From Casuarius casuarius (lineage: Eukaryota > Chordata > Aves > Casuariiformes > Casuariidae), in assembly GCA_003342895.1 (NCBI GenBank), contig PTFA01000301.1:124001-188000 (forward strand): a DNA stretch of 64,000 nucleotides, read 5' to 3'. Below are positions 13,787 through 25,859 of this stretch, one piece after another (the stretch's first letter is position 1; each line of letters opens with the position of its first letter). A program made the translations under genes and the position numbers. A model generated the notes under the pieces. It saw only the letters and a list, made by a program, of their open reading frames with translations. It was not told the DNA's origin and searched no databases.

Positions 13787-14759
13787 GTAATTGCCATCGC
13801 AATTGAAGGGGTCAGAGAACACCATCGTTAATTTGGTCTCAGTTTAGATAGTGACACATGAATAAAAAATCATGGATAAAGCCTTTTGTACCAGAAGAGA
13901 TTGGTCATTCTTGTAAATGTTAAACATGAGTTTGCATGACAAACACAGAAAACCAATTTTCCTGTGAAGGCCATGATCTTGAGTAATACTTAGCAAGTTT
14001 TTGAGCAAAATATATCCACCATTTTTACTTTATTTTCACCCTGTACAACACCTATTTCAGAGCAATGTTAAAAAGCTGTAGCATATTGGCTGAAGAAGAG
14101 AAGTTCTCTACAAGCTTTCCAATTAAAAAGTTAGAGAAGCATTAAAAAATAATCAAATGCAGTGGGGAAGGGCCACACCTGTGTCGTTACTTACATACAC
14201 ACACAACTGCTTGGATAAACAGAAAAGGTGATGGAGGAAATGGGCCTAACACAAATAAGCACTTCCGGATTTTTGCCATTCCTTTCAGCTCTACACAGGA
14301 AAACACGGCAACGGTGAGGAAGGAGTTCCCACGCGTGGGATGACAAAGCAGACTCTAGTGAAACATAGTACCATTACCAGTGTAATTTAGATTATGGATC
14401 CTTATGGATATTTTCACTGGAGCTGAAGAACTAATTTAATATTTGGACCTTAAATACAACGTTGTTGTCGCTACTTCCAAATTTTATGGCATGTTTATCT
14501 GAACTGAAAGTTACTAATTACACAGGGATTTGAATGGTGGCTTCAAGCTGCACTTCTAAATCCTGTTAAACCTCAATGCAAAGCTACGCGTGTATTTAAA
14601 GACCAAATACATAAAGCAGGTGTCTGGATTCTTTGTTCATTTTTCAATTTCCAAATAAGCTGTTTGTAAATGTTGAGCATCTATGAAGAAAAATAAGATC
14701 TATTGAGCAGCCCTGGAATAATAAAGCAATAACTTTTTATATCCTATTTCTTAACTAAA

Positions 14760-15035
14760 TATTATTTTATACCCGGAGTAGTCCTGGCAAATCCCACGTT
14801 TTTATCAGTGCTAGCTGTAATTTGGACACATCAAAGGAACTTATTTAATGAAAACTCTATTGGGATCTGTCAAATCAGCTGCCAAATTATGTCAGCATGT
14901 CATTAAAACATAATCTTCGTGTCTTATTGGACATCTTGGGCGGATATCTGAAAATTAAATTAGGTCTGGGATCATGGACCTAGTACTTTAAATCTTTAAA
15001 TCCCATTCACAGGGCTAACTCTGAGAGTTCACCAT
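14760..15035. promoter_or_regulatory. Candidate conserved regulatory block with TCF/LEF-like site
   Basis: This high-complexity non-coding block contains ACATCAAAGG at 14828-14837, which matches the TCF/LEF consensus for Wnt-responsive elements. It also has CTGTCAAATCA and several TAAT-type words further on. There is no open frame of note. The texture is even, lacks repeats and mixes motifs, which suggests a constrained element. That is inference only and needs a cross-species alignment. Confidence 0.22.
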
Positions 15036-18000
15036 CACAAAACTCATCTTTTTAAAGGAAACCTTTCAAAATACTGAATTCTCAACTTTTTTTTTTAATG
15101 CCTTAAATATAAAGAAATAGCGGAAGAAGCTGGGAACTTCAAGTTAGTTGCTATATGAATAAAATATGTATTCTTTAGTGATGAGTTCTCTTCATCCTTA
15201 GGAAAAAAGACTTCAATGAGATTTTACTGGGAGGTCTCTCAGCTGAAACATGTATGAGATGCACAGACTGCAAGACTCGGCTGGTGTAAAGGTGTGAGCA
15301 CTTGAGCAAATGATCACTAAGTTAGCTCAGGCAGCCATTTCCTTTTTCCTCACGATGAATGTTAAGTAACAGTGCTCCACGAATGGTTACTATGCCAAGG
15401 TAAGATTTTCCAAGTGGCTACGATCAGACACCAGCAACACCTCTCACCCCCTCAGCCAGCGCAGAGCCTGGGCTTGAGAGCGGCTGGGTGTGTAATGGCA
15501 CCACTGCTACGTAAGCCAGGGAGCAAGCAGCATTTGATGGCTTCCAAAACCTTTCCCATGACACAGAAGTGAGTGCAACTGCATTTGCTCAGGCTCTAAG
15601 CATTTGGAAGCAGGTATTTTTACTTCCAGTAAACTATGCACTTCTCAATCACCATTTTTTTTCTTTCTTTTTAAAATCTCCCTATAAGCTGGTTATGACT
15701 GAATGCATAAGGCCCTCTAGGAAAAGACACCACTTTTGAGTTAGAGAGGTACTTATCAAAATTGTCAGTATTAAGGTTCTGTCCATGGTATAACAATTTT
15801 CCTGAGGAAAGGAGTATATCTGAATATTCAGATGATTTTATTAAATCAGTTCTCTTAGGCCATGCTCACATCCTTTGGGGTGTTTCATTTTCATGAACAT
15901 CTGAGTGACTTATTGGCATGCACATTTGTGCAAAGTTAATTTCAAAGTACTATGCACCCGTATTTGCAGAAGGAAAGTAAAATCCACACACGAAAGCATT
16001 TGTGCTGGAAGGGCTTACTGCTGTGGGACTTATCTGATTTACCACAAAATCCCAACCTCCAGCAGTCAATAGCTACTGAACTACTCATGATCTCTAGAGT
16101 TCAAAATTATTTCAAATACCTTGATTTTTTAAACTATTAACATTCGTAAAGAAAAAAAATCTGATCATAAACAACAACCAAGAAAAGACACTAACTTTTT
16201 AAAGTGAAAATAATAACCACTTAGCTCTACTGAATCTAAGGAATTATAATCTCCGCAGACACACTGTTCATGGAGAATCCTATATGTAGAAGTCTGTTGA
16301 CCAAGATTTTTGTTTGTTTTAGCATGGGAACAAGATAAATCCAAAGTATGTTCCAATATCAGCTTTACATGCCTTTTACTCTTCCTTTCTTTCCAGATCA
16401 CCCCCCTTAAAAAACAGATTGTTTCCTCTCCAGAAGAGTGAAATACATGTGCTAGCTATGGAAAATATAGCTTTATTCCAAGCACTGAGTGAATCATCAG
16501 TCCACTCCTCCATTAAACTTTTTCTTGGTAAGAAAATGCAAATTGATATACTTTTTTTTTCCATTTTAAAGTACACATTCTAGTTGTGTTGCTCATCTAC
16601 TGTCTATATAAAGGATGAATTAAAACATTAATCTGTGCGATCACCTTATAAGAAAAGCAATGATAATTTCACACAAAATTCACTGTCTAATGCTGTAATC
16701 ACACTTTTAAGAACTTCTCACAAATTCCCATTGAAGTGAGGAAGGAACAGGTCCTCAATAAGGCTCCATACAGGACTTTACTATAATCTCTGAACTACAG
16801 TTGCTAAACTAGACTGAAAAGAGATCTTTGCTCATATTTCCCCTTCAGAAAAATGCTTAGATTCTACCAATGGTGGACATTAGAGAAGTCAGGAAACATG
16901 CATAAATTAAAGAAAAAAAAAGGGAGTTATATGGCTCAAAGTTTTAGCGAGGCTTCATATTTCTAAGTAAATACGACTCTACTTTGCTTATCACCGCAGT
17001 ATTTCTAGGAAAGGAAATAAACAGCATATTAAGTCCTGCTGCCTTGCTTTTCTATGATCAATGGAAGAGCTGAGTTGAGAAGACAGAGTATCACCTACTG
17101 TGGAGGACAATCTCATTTTCAGTTTTTAAAAAGATAGCAAAATAGTCATATAAGAAATGAACATTTCTTATGCATTGTTTGAAATGGAATTATCACGCCA
17201 AATGTTACAGATATGAACACTTACTGCCCATGTGCAAGGGCACATTGTTATTACAGTTCCTACTGAAAATGAACGACCGAAAAAGTTCAGAAAAGAACGA
17301 GGCTTTTCTCTCTTCACAATCTGCATGGAAAGAAGTGGTAGGGAGATCCCAGAATTTGGCTTCTTGTGAATCAAGGAGGCACAAAAAGTAGAGACTGGGG
17401 AAGCAGCCTGGACAGCTCGTTAGAAGAACGCCTCCAGCACTGCCGCGCTGCTCTGCCTCTGTAAAACCGTGCCCTCGCGCACAGCAAGCGCCTCAGAAAG
17501 CAGCATGTCAGCGGGATTATTGGGTAGGCAGAAACCTCGCCTGGGGAGAATTGTACCCTTTTTTATTCTTTTTAGAATACAATGTGCCGGGCTTACAAAA
17601 AATAGACCTGAAGAAAGAAGAGATGCTAACCTGCAAAAATGTGAGAGAAAATACAAGGTGCTCTGGGAGCCAGCACAAAACATAAAATGAGTAAAAGATT
17701 TCTTATTCATATACATGAACATGTCTACATTTCACTTCTTTCGCACACGACTATTCCAATTTTTTTCTGTATTCCTGCTTAGCAGGCAGACAGTCTCCGG
17801 GGATCTTCCCTCCGGGAGCTTGTAAGGGACATTCAAAGTTTTCTGACCTCTCCACTTCTCTGCTTCAGGGTCTCGCATCACCCTCACCGCACCGTTAGCC
17901 GAGGACTCGGGCTGTCAGTCAGAGCTGGCTAACACCACTCTACCCAGCAGCGGCAACGCAGAATACTAACTAACCAGAGCTTAGCTCGCAGGCCTAACAC

Positions 18001-18330
18001 AGATGTCAGGGTAAAGCCTTAAAGACTATTTTGCACACAACATGGCAGCCCACATCAAACTGTTCTTCTAGGCTCCGATTTTCCTTGATTTTTTTATTTA
18101 AATGCAATAAATTACCAAAGGATTATCAACTTGTGTGGGTTTAATAGGAACAGATGACAATATCTTTCAGGCCAGAATTTAAATATATCTAAGGCAAAAA
18201 ACAATTTGCATTCTGATACACTTCAAATACTTAATTTGTGATCATTTAAATTTGGCTGGCTTTATCTGTTAGTATGCTCACCTGAATGCATCTATGAGAA
18301 ACCCAGTGCATTATTTATAATAACTTTCAG
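15036..18330. other. Mostly non-coding, with CG-bearing patches
   Basis: No complete gene is visible. Patches near 17.40-17.54 and 17.80-17.96 kb are moderately rich in CG. One minus-strand exon-like segment at 17225-17320 is listed separately. A plus-strand donor-like CCAAG/GTAAGAT near 15.40 kb follows a weak acceptor and would bound only a 27-bp microexon, so I do not call it. Confidence 0.45.
17225..17320 (-). CDS. Exon-like open segment (32 codons), unknown product
   Basis: On the minus strand a pyrimidine-rich acceptor ending in CTTTCCATGCAG lies directly before 17320, and a donor GGCA/GTAAGTG follows 17225. The 96 bases between are exactly 32 codons and open in frame 0. The translation begins IVKREKPRSF and ends MCPCTWA. 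I do not recognise it. The strand agrees with the candidate first exon at 55168-55437, and both have phase-0 junctions, so the two could in principle be spliced across a 38-kb intron. A 96-bp open stretch between splice-like signals can also arise by chance in a window this size, so confidence is low. Confidence 0.15.
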
Positions 18331-18331
18331 C

Positions 18332-18359
18332 TAAGGTCAAACAGTTAAGGTCAAACAGT
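18332..18359 (+). repeat. Perfect tandem duplication of a 14-bp unit
   Basis: The unit TAAGGTCAAACAGT occurs twice without a mismatch. Each copy contains AAGGTCA, a nuclear-receptor half-site, so the duplication creates a direct repeat of half-sites with 14-bp period. Function is unknown. Confidence 0.85.
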
Positions 18360-21300
18360 TCATCATTAAAGGAATAGATGGGGAAAAGGAGTTGGGGGGA
18401 GACAGATAATTAGCTCTTCTTCCCCTCCTATTCTGTCCTCGCACTTTGCATCTTTTCCCTTGGCTCTCCTCCTCCTGCGTCCCTCCCTGAGAGAGGCCTC
18501 GGCACGGGAGCGCTCCTGACACGGCACGGGAAGAAGCTCCAGGACTGAACGTGTTCACACCAGGGTCATGCCCTTTCTACTATCATGAGCATTTTTAACA
18601 GATGCTCATAATATTTTAATAGTATTTCCCATGAATACAAAAATTTCCATATTTTTCTTAGCAAAAAAAGTATCTGGATTAAAAGTAAGATTTTGTTATT
18701 TCTAAATTTGTCAAAATGAAAAAGAAATCCATTAAGATAAATTTATTTGTATTATATACAAAACTCACTATCTTTTAGCTGATACGCACATTGTAAGAAA
18801 AGTCTTGCCTTGAACCATGGACTTTGGCCTCATAGGTGGATTAATCCATTGCTGTTGTGTCTATGAGCAGGCAGATGTCAGCTGGAGATGGTAGTTAACT
18901 TGCTAGATAGATGTGTGCCAAAATTTGGAGTTCAGTGTTCCCCCTCCATTCTGGGTGCTTATGCTTTAAGGCATCATGCAGATGCCTAAAGAACTGAGAA
19001 AAGGGTAGCAGGGTAGATGTATATCTCAGCGCTCTACATCCCGCCCCCTCCTAGAAAAGAAAACCAAACCTGCAGGCACCAGAACCTGCAAGCTAGGGTT
19101 TGAACCTAGAAACCAGGCACAAATAGTTACATGCAATAGTTTTTCCTCACTGTAACTGTTCCCCTCCAATGAAGTGAGTTGTGATTACTCAGCAACCTTC
19201 CACAGGATCTCTGGGTCAGGAGGCTGGAGAAGAACAGCAAATGATACTTGATGAAAACTCGGAGACAGTGGATGTTGTGTAAGGCTACAGTTGATATTTA
19301 TTGACATATTGGTGTTTGGGAGCTTTGCAAAGATTAGGCCATACCTGGCCCTTGAGCCCATGGCAACATCAATGGATGTTCTGCAAAGATTCCTGCCTTG
19401 AGCATTGTCATCCTTTATCTTAGTAAACATCAAAATCTGAGCACAAAAGACAGAAAATGAGCTATCGATTTTCCAGTATTGTCTTAACCTGCAGCTTAAT
19501 TGAAGGTCAGTATATGTATTCCTGTCAAAGACAGACTTTTGCTATTCATTGTGGGTGTCTGACACAAAACTCTCCTCAAGAGGGAGAGCACAGATATCCT
19601 TCAGGCAGCGCACAAAAGGATAATATGCAACCCAGCACTTTCAAACATTCTCTAAGGAAAATTGAGGCATGGAGAAGACAAACTGCAAAGTAATTGGTTT
19701 AGATGTCAAAAGCTTTACAGAAGAGAGGGGGTGAAGACGGAGAGAGACAGAAAAAGAGAGAGGGAGAGGGAGAAAGACAGAGAGATGAATGTGTGTTTGC
19801 CATTATAAGACAACAAATAAATTGTCTGTTTAAAGAAAGTGGATGACTGCCTCTCTCCCTGTGTGTTGTTCTTTCTCTTACTGAAGGATGTACAACTGCA
19901 AACTCTCCATTTCCTAACACTGTAAAATAGTAGCTTTTGTGTATAGAAGTAGCTTGCTTTATTAGAAGACAAATGCAGTATGACAGTAAAACAGAAGTTG
20001 TCAGAAAATAAACAGGAAGGAAAACACACATCTTCCTCTTATTTTCTGTTTTTGCTCTTACTTTGTTATCTTTCATCATGCCCCCCTCATGAAGGATCAC
20101 ATTTTGTCTTTTCAGACCTGCCACTCAAGAAAGAAGTTGTAAATACTGTTTCTCAAAGAAAGAGTATACCCTTCTATTCCCAAGGCCTTCAAAATCACTT
20201 ATGAAGCCTACACCCTTCTCTCATTAACCTGCTTGGGGTCTCCTCCTCCTCTGCATTAAGCGAATGCATCTTCTCCCTATATAGGGTGAATCAACAAGAC
20301 CAAACGCTCCTCCCTTCTTTCTCCCTAATGGTTGAAGGCCTGGTGCAGTGAATGAAGGAAAGAGATCTATTATGTTTATTTAGCTTGAAATTGCAGTGAA
20401 ACTCTTCACGAGGTGACAGTCAACCTCAAATGTTTTGGTGAAATCATGCAGTCATGTAAAAACCCTTCATTTCTGTAAGTATCAAACGTTTCAGATGAGT
20501 TCCAGTCTGCTGTCCAAGGACAACTGCATGATCCTGAGGACACTGAGCAAACTCAACATCAAGTCATTCAGATTCAATCTACGGTATTTTTGCAGCTGGA
20601 AGAGCACAAGAACACATTGCTTTTAACTGTAAATTACTAAAGTGGATGAAGTAACTGTATTCATTTGATCCAGAACGAATGCATGCAACACTATACAATG
20701 CTGATAGCCAGTAACTGTTCATATTTGAATTCTCAAACCTTTTGCATTAGTGTTTAAAAAAAATCATAAAGTTGAGATAAACAGGTAAAAATAAATGTCA
20801 CTGTAGCCCCTGAGTAACATTTCAAAACTTCAGTAATCTAAAAGTATTTCCCAGGGAAAATGAGTGCTCCAGTCCTGGAGGGACAAAAGAATTCATAATT
20901 TTTAAAAGTACTAAATGTCTTCAGCCAACACTATGCTACGGCCATAGAGACTCAAAATAAAAGGCAGAGATGTTTTATTCAACAAGCATGAATTTGTTTT
21001 TCATATCATGATACTTTATTAAAGTCACACTTTTCATTTGATCTCTAACCATCTTTGGACATTGCCTTGCTCAGCTCTTGGAATAAAGACTGAATGGATG
21101 GCACTGTACGTATTTCATAACCCAGTTATCATATTCAGTCCATCATTGCAGATTTTGATACCAAATTCTTGCTATCATTTATGATAGCTAGCATACTTTT
21201 TTGAATGCTTATGAACTAATGAATCTGTTCCTCATTGTTAAAAACGTATGGGCTGATATTGCATTAGAAGGGCTCCAGCAACGTGGATTTGTATCCAAAC

Positions 21301-21608
21301 TGAACTGTCAGCACCAGTTCTATGGCACACAGCAGGATTCTGGGGTTTCTAGCACGTAATCTTGTGCACAGACTATTGCCATAAAGCATGCACAACGATG
21401 TGGAACAGCACAGAAGCTACAGTAGCAGGTGTATGAGATTGTAGCATTATTCACAAATGGCAAAACTTATGAGACAGCTCTGGTGAACATCCCAAATGAG
21501 TGCTAATATTTTGTATGACACCTTTGTGTACTTCTTTGTACTACAAGAAAACATTTTATGACCATTTGATATAACTTAAATATCTTGACATTCTCTACCT
21601 AAAATCCA
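18360..21608. other. Non-coding DNA with one purine tract
   Basis: No gene is supported. A sequence near 19.10 kb contains GGGTTTGAACCTAG, which resembles a tRNA-type B box, but no A box or cloverleaf can be built around it. The minus frames at 19699-20124 owe their length to the purine/pyrimidine tract at about 19.73-19.79 kb. Confidence 0.5.
19722..19786 (+). repeat. GA-rich low-complexity tract
   Basis: The plus strand is almost entirely purine, an imperfect (GA)n array with occasional C. Such tracts can form triplexes and bind GAGA-like factors. It also produces spurious long open frames on the complementary strand. Confidence 0.75.
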
Positions 21609-21658
21609 AGAGACAAAATTGCCATAAATCAGTAGAGACAAAATTGCCATAAATCAGT
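21609..21658 (+). repeat. Perfect tandem duplication of a 25-bp unit
   Basis: Two adjacent copies begin AGAGACAAAATTGCC and end AAATCAGT, with no mismatch over 25 bases. Perfect identity in unconstrained DNA implies a recent slippage or duplication event. It may be polymorphic in copy number. Confidence 0.95.
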
Positions 21659-24600
21659 AGATGAATATAAGGGAGCAAGAAAAGTCTCAAGAGAACCTCG
21701 TAAGTGGTAACAAGAAGAACTTCAGCTGTGCAGAAATATCAGAAAATGAGAGGGCTCCATTTTTGTAACTCATGGAATCAGGAAGACTTATTAGCCAACA
21801 GTGGGACGCAGCCAAGGAAAAGTGAAATAATATTCTAAGATGTAGACATGGAGATGTCTTAAGTATAGATAGGGAAGTATTAATACCACTGTAAAATACG
21901 TTAAAATGAAGTCAGTCTGGACCAGGATGATCAGGAAAAGAACCTGCCAAATGAGAGAGGACTAGAAATTCTTGACTTGTTCATCATCATCATAAAGGCT
22001 TCACAGGCGGAGGGTTGCTTTCTGTAAGTTCGGGAGGGGGGGTAAATCCTGGAGAAGTAAACACCAAAAGAATTAATATGTTGCAACAAGAACAAAAACA
22101 TATAAACCAGCAATGTGCAAGTCCTATTAGACATCAGAAGGCTCCCAAGCAGTAGGAAAGGGACTTCTTCAGTAACCTGGCCATACTTTTATTTATTTAG
22201 TGAATAGGATTCTTGGAGCGTATTTATAATTTTTCCTAGTTTAGACCTTCAAATGGTCCTGTCTAGTCACGATGCTCTTATATCCAAAATCCTCTAAAAT
22301 GACAAAATGGGAGCAATAGTGGGGTGGGGGGGGAGGGAACAATTATCAAAGGCCAACTGTCAGTGTTTTAAAGAAACCGGAAGTAAAGCAAAATGCTTTG
22401 TTTCTCACAAAGTTTGAAAAACAGTTTGCGAGTCTAAAAAGTTGAACGGTCACTTTGAAAGAAGAAGAAGATATTTGGGAAAAAATCCAGGTAATCATTA
22501 TGATAGTGAGGCAATTAAAAATCTTTTGCACATTATTGAATTAATTGTGTATGTGCAGTATGTGCAAGACAGAATTAAGAGAACATAACTTGCTCCCGAC
22601 TTCCTTTGAAAATCTCAGAAGTCTTATTAGGATGGGAAAAGGTGCTGATGAACAGAGAGGACTGAAGCCGTCCTGAAATTCTTAAAATTTTGCCATTTTG
22701 CCTCTACATAAAGATGTAGAGGGAAAAGAAAAGCACCTATCTGCTTGTGAGGAAGGGGAAAATGAAGAATATTTTTACTAGGAAAGGTAAGCTTTATGCA
22801 ATTCATACTAACATGAATCTCTTCACCTATAGCAATTCCATCACCTCCAGCAGCTGTATTTTTCCTATCTTAATGACTATTTCTTTTTCAGTCTTGTTTG
22901 ATAGTTTTTCTATGGCACACTTGCCATATACTATTTTTGAAAATAAAAAACAAAATCAAATAAAAAAAATGCTTTGAACGTATTTTTCCATGTGTTGCCC
23001 TAAACAGCATAACTATTGCTTTTACAGTTACCACATTTACTCATTTAGTAGCTTATTTATGAGCTCTATTAGAGATGTTAACTTTTCAATATTAAGGTCC
23101 AAATCTTGCTGCCAGGAAAAGGAAGTAAATTACTCTATCAGAACTTCATTTTGTCTCATTTTTCCCATTTATTTATTTGCTTTTGTTGTTCTTGTAAGGT
23201 AGCTGCCTATACTGGACATGAGATTCTGGCCTGTTTCTTAATGCTTCCTTTCTCCAGAGAAGGGAAAGAGGTCTTTCTTACTTTTGCCTTAGTTCACCTT
23301 ACTTTTAACTGAGTGTGGTACTTAAGTGAGCGGTGAAACAAAGATTGCCTTGACCATGGAACAAGAAGCTTTACCAATGAACACTGAATTTCTTAAGAGC
23401 CATAGAACTGTTTCAGAGAGACAAGTGAGAACAAAGGGAAAGGAGGGACTTTGGAAAACATAGTCAAGAAGTTAACTACGGTCTGTGATTTTACCAGAAG
23501 TCTTCTGGTAAAGTTGGTCGCTTGAATTACAGAAAGAAAAGACGGTGGTTGCTCTACAAAAGCCATTTTGCCTTACAGGTAATCACGGCAAATAGACTAA
23601 CATCCTCTCAAAAAGTCCATTTCCCTTTGCACAGAGTATGTCAGTCTCCATAGAACTACTAGAATCAAGCAAAAGGGCAGTTACTCTAAAATCCCATGCC
23701 TGAGTCAAAGCATTAAAGGCACCCACCCTTACAAGGGACTGAAGGCCAGTTTCACATGATACTGAACTAGATGATAATGGGCTGTCTTAGCAAAATCTTC
23801 AGGAAAGAGCATCATACTTAATTACATACTTCATTATTCCATTGCAGAACATGGTCACAAATGGTATATATGGTACCTGAAATCCATAAGACCCATAGTT
23901 TCAGGAGACAAAACTGAGGCTTGGAAAAAGTCCATTCTTTTAAGCAGCAGCTTATGCAGAATACTGTGGCATGGAGAAAAGAGCATTGCAGAAGGGAAGA
24001 CACAGATGATGTAAAAAACATTACAAAACAGTTAGGAAAAGTATACATGCTTCCTAAATGATTGTGTGTGGTCTGAATTATTCCTGTAGCTACGAGGACT
24101 CTGAATCATAGACCACAGCAAACCACAGCTGACTGCTGTAGACAAAGTTCAACTAGTACTAAAGAAACAAAGCAAAGAGAGAGCAAAAACCTTCCTGAAC
24201 GCCTGAACACCTTCACAGCCAAAGGAAGGTGAAATTCTAGACGACACAGTCAACCGGTTCTGATTCTGTGCACAAAGGCAAAGCAATATGGATATAAATA
24301 GACTACCTTATCTCTTGATACTATCCTCATGGAAGATTCATTCTGTTGGGATTTCTTGTTGCTTCTTTTGAAAACACATTTTTTTCCTCCAGTCCAAACT
24401 GTGCATTGTGATTACTATAGAGGACAGTATATACTGGAACGGCAGCAGGAAGGTTGCTACACATCTTTCTAGTTGCGTTTGTAACTCATCCCCACCTCTA
24501 TTTTTTGGATCTATTTCAATGTACGTAGTACTGCAGTGAGATCCTGTTTGGAGGCTTACGTCACATACGAGATTGCCTATACTTTCTTTCTAGACTCACA

Positions 24601-25790
24601 ACTCTTTTTATGGTAATTCATATGATGGCAGGATTAACCCTTAGCATGTATTTGTTTGAATTTTTGTAATTACCACTGTTTTTCTGCTGTCCAGAGAGCC
24701 CTCCTGCCTCGTTTTTATTACATTGTGTAAATTAAGGACTGAATGTCCACATCTCAAACCAAGACCTCTATTATTAAATTCAGAATAACTACTTCATATA
24801 TTTTGAAGGAAGATTAAAGAACACAGAGCATTGACTTGTAAACTAGAGAACAAAACTCAGCAACTTAAAAACGTATTTATCATTTCAAGTAAGATGCAGC
24901 TGAGATGGAGAAAGCAGGCTGTTTGCCAAGAGTTGGACTTTAACATATAAACATACACATTCTCATGCAAAGACTCAAACTCTGTTTTTCATTGAAAGCT
25001 GCAGAGTGACATCCACACCAGAATGCCATTAGTGGCTACTGAATATGATCTAACGAAGAACCAGAGATGCAACTTGATTTTTTCTCCTACCAAAGTTTAT
25101 GAAATCATTCTGTTCCAGCATTATAAAAATTCCGCTGATGTGCCATATCTTCACAGTGGGAGTTTGTTTTTTCTTTTTAATTACTAGGAAACTGAAAAAG
25201 ACTTGACTTCCCAAGAGAAAAAGGACTTGAAATTCAGCCAGCTATGAATGATCCTACAAAGACAGTACGAGTTACATTTCTATACCATGATCAAAAGACT
25301 AAAAGAAATGACTGGGAATGCACTGAATTTAAGCGTTCCCATTTCCTCTTTTAGGAACTGATACAAAATCACAGATGCTATATTTTGCCTCCAAGTATCT
25401 CCGGAAGAGGTTATTAACGACATGATTTTAAACTTTCTCATCTTTATGTATATGGGTTTTTCTAGTTAATCTTTTTAATTACATTTATACAAGATAATTT
25501 TTACTTTTACACTTTTTTTTTCTTAACTTCAAAAAATTTTCAGGTTCCACTCAGGAATTATTTATTTTCTACTCCATCAGTCCTCTTTTACTTTCCCTTT
25601 ACTACCTCCTGGAAACTTCACACAACTTTGTTTCTACCACATATCCTTCAGTTCAGATTTTCTGCTCAAGCTCTTGCTCAAGTGTTGCAGAGTAATTTCT
25701 ACAGCATGCCCCTCAACATGGACTTGATTTTGCCAGGTTGTACTTAATAGCTACATTATTAACAACTAACTATGAGCACCTAAGAATGCT
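21659..25790. other. AT-rich non-coding DNA
   Basis: No gene is supported. A G-rich run near 22.32-22.34 kb and a possible very decayed CR1-like tail near 23.74-23.79 kb (ACTAGATGATAATGG-like text) were seen; the latter is too weak to annotate. A donor-like AAAG/GTAAGC near 22.79 kb has no open exon before it. Confidence 0.5.
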
Positions 25791-25791
25791 G

Positions 25792-25844
25792 GATTTGAGA
25801 AATAAATCCCGGCCTGACAAATTTAGGAAGGGATTTCTCAAATC
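25792..25844. repeat. Inverted repeat / hairpin, 15-bp arm
   Basis: The right arm GGGATTTCTCAAATC (25830-25844) is the exact complement of GATTTGAGAAAT plus CCC in the left arm, with four extra bases interrupting the left arm before CCC. The loop is about 19 bases. The transcript of either strand would fold into a stable stem. It may be a decayed inverted-repeat element, a small-RNA-like hairpin or chance. Confidence 0.7.
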
Positions 25845-25859
25845 TTGAGCTGTTGGGTT

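Noticed and set aside
19060..19130. Possible tRNA or tRNA-derived SINE (GGGTTTGAACCTAG, B-box-like)
   Set aside because: No A box at the right distance, no cloverleaf and no SINE tail could be built.
23735..23795. Possible second decayed CR1 tail (ACTAGATGATAATGG-like)
   Set aside because: The match is limited to about 15 bases and lacks the rest of the 3' UTR pattern.
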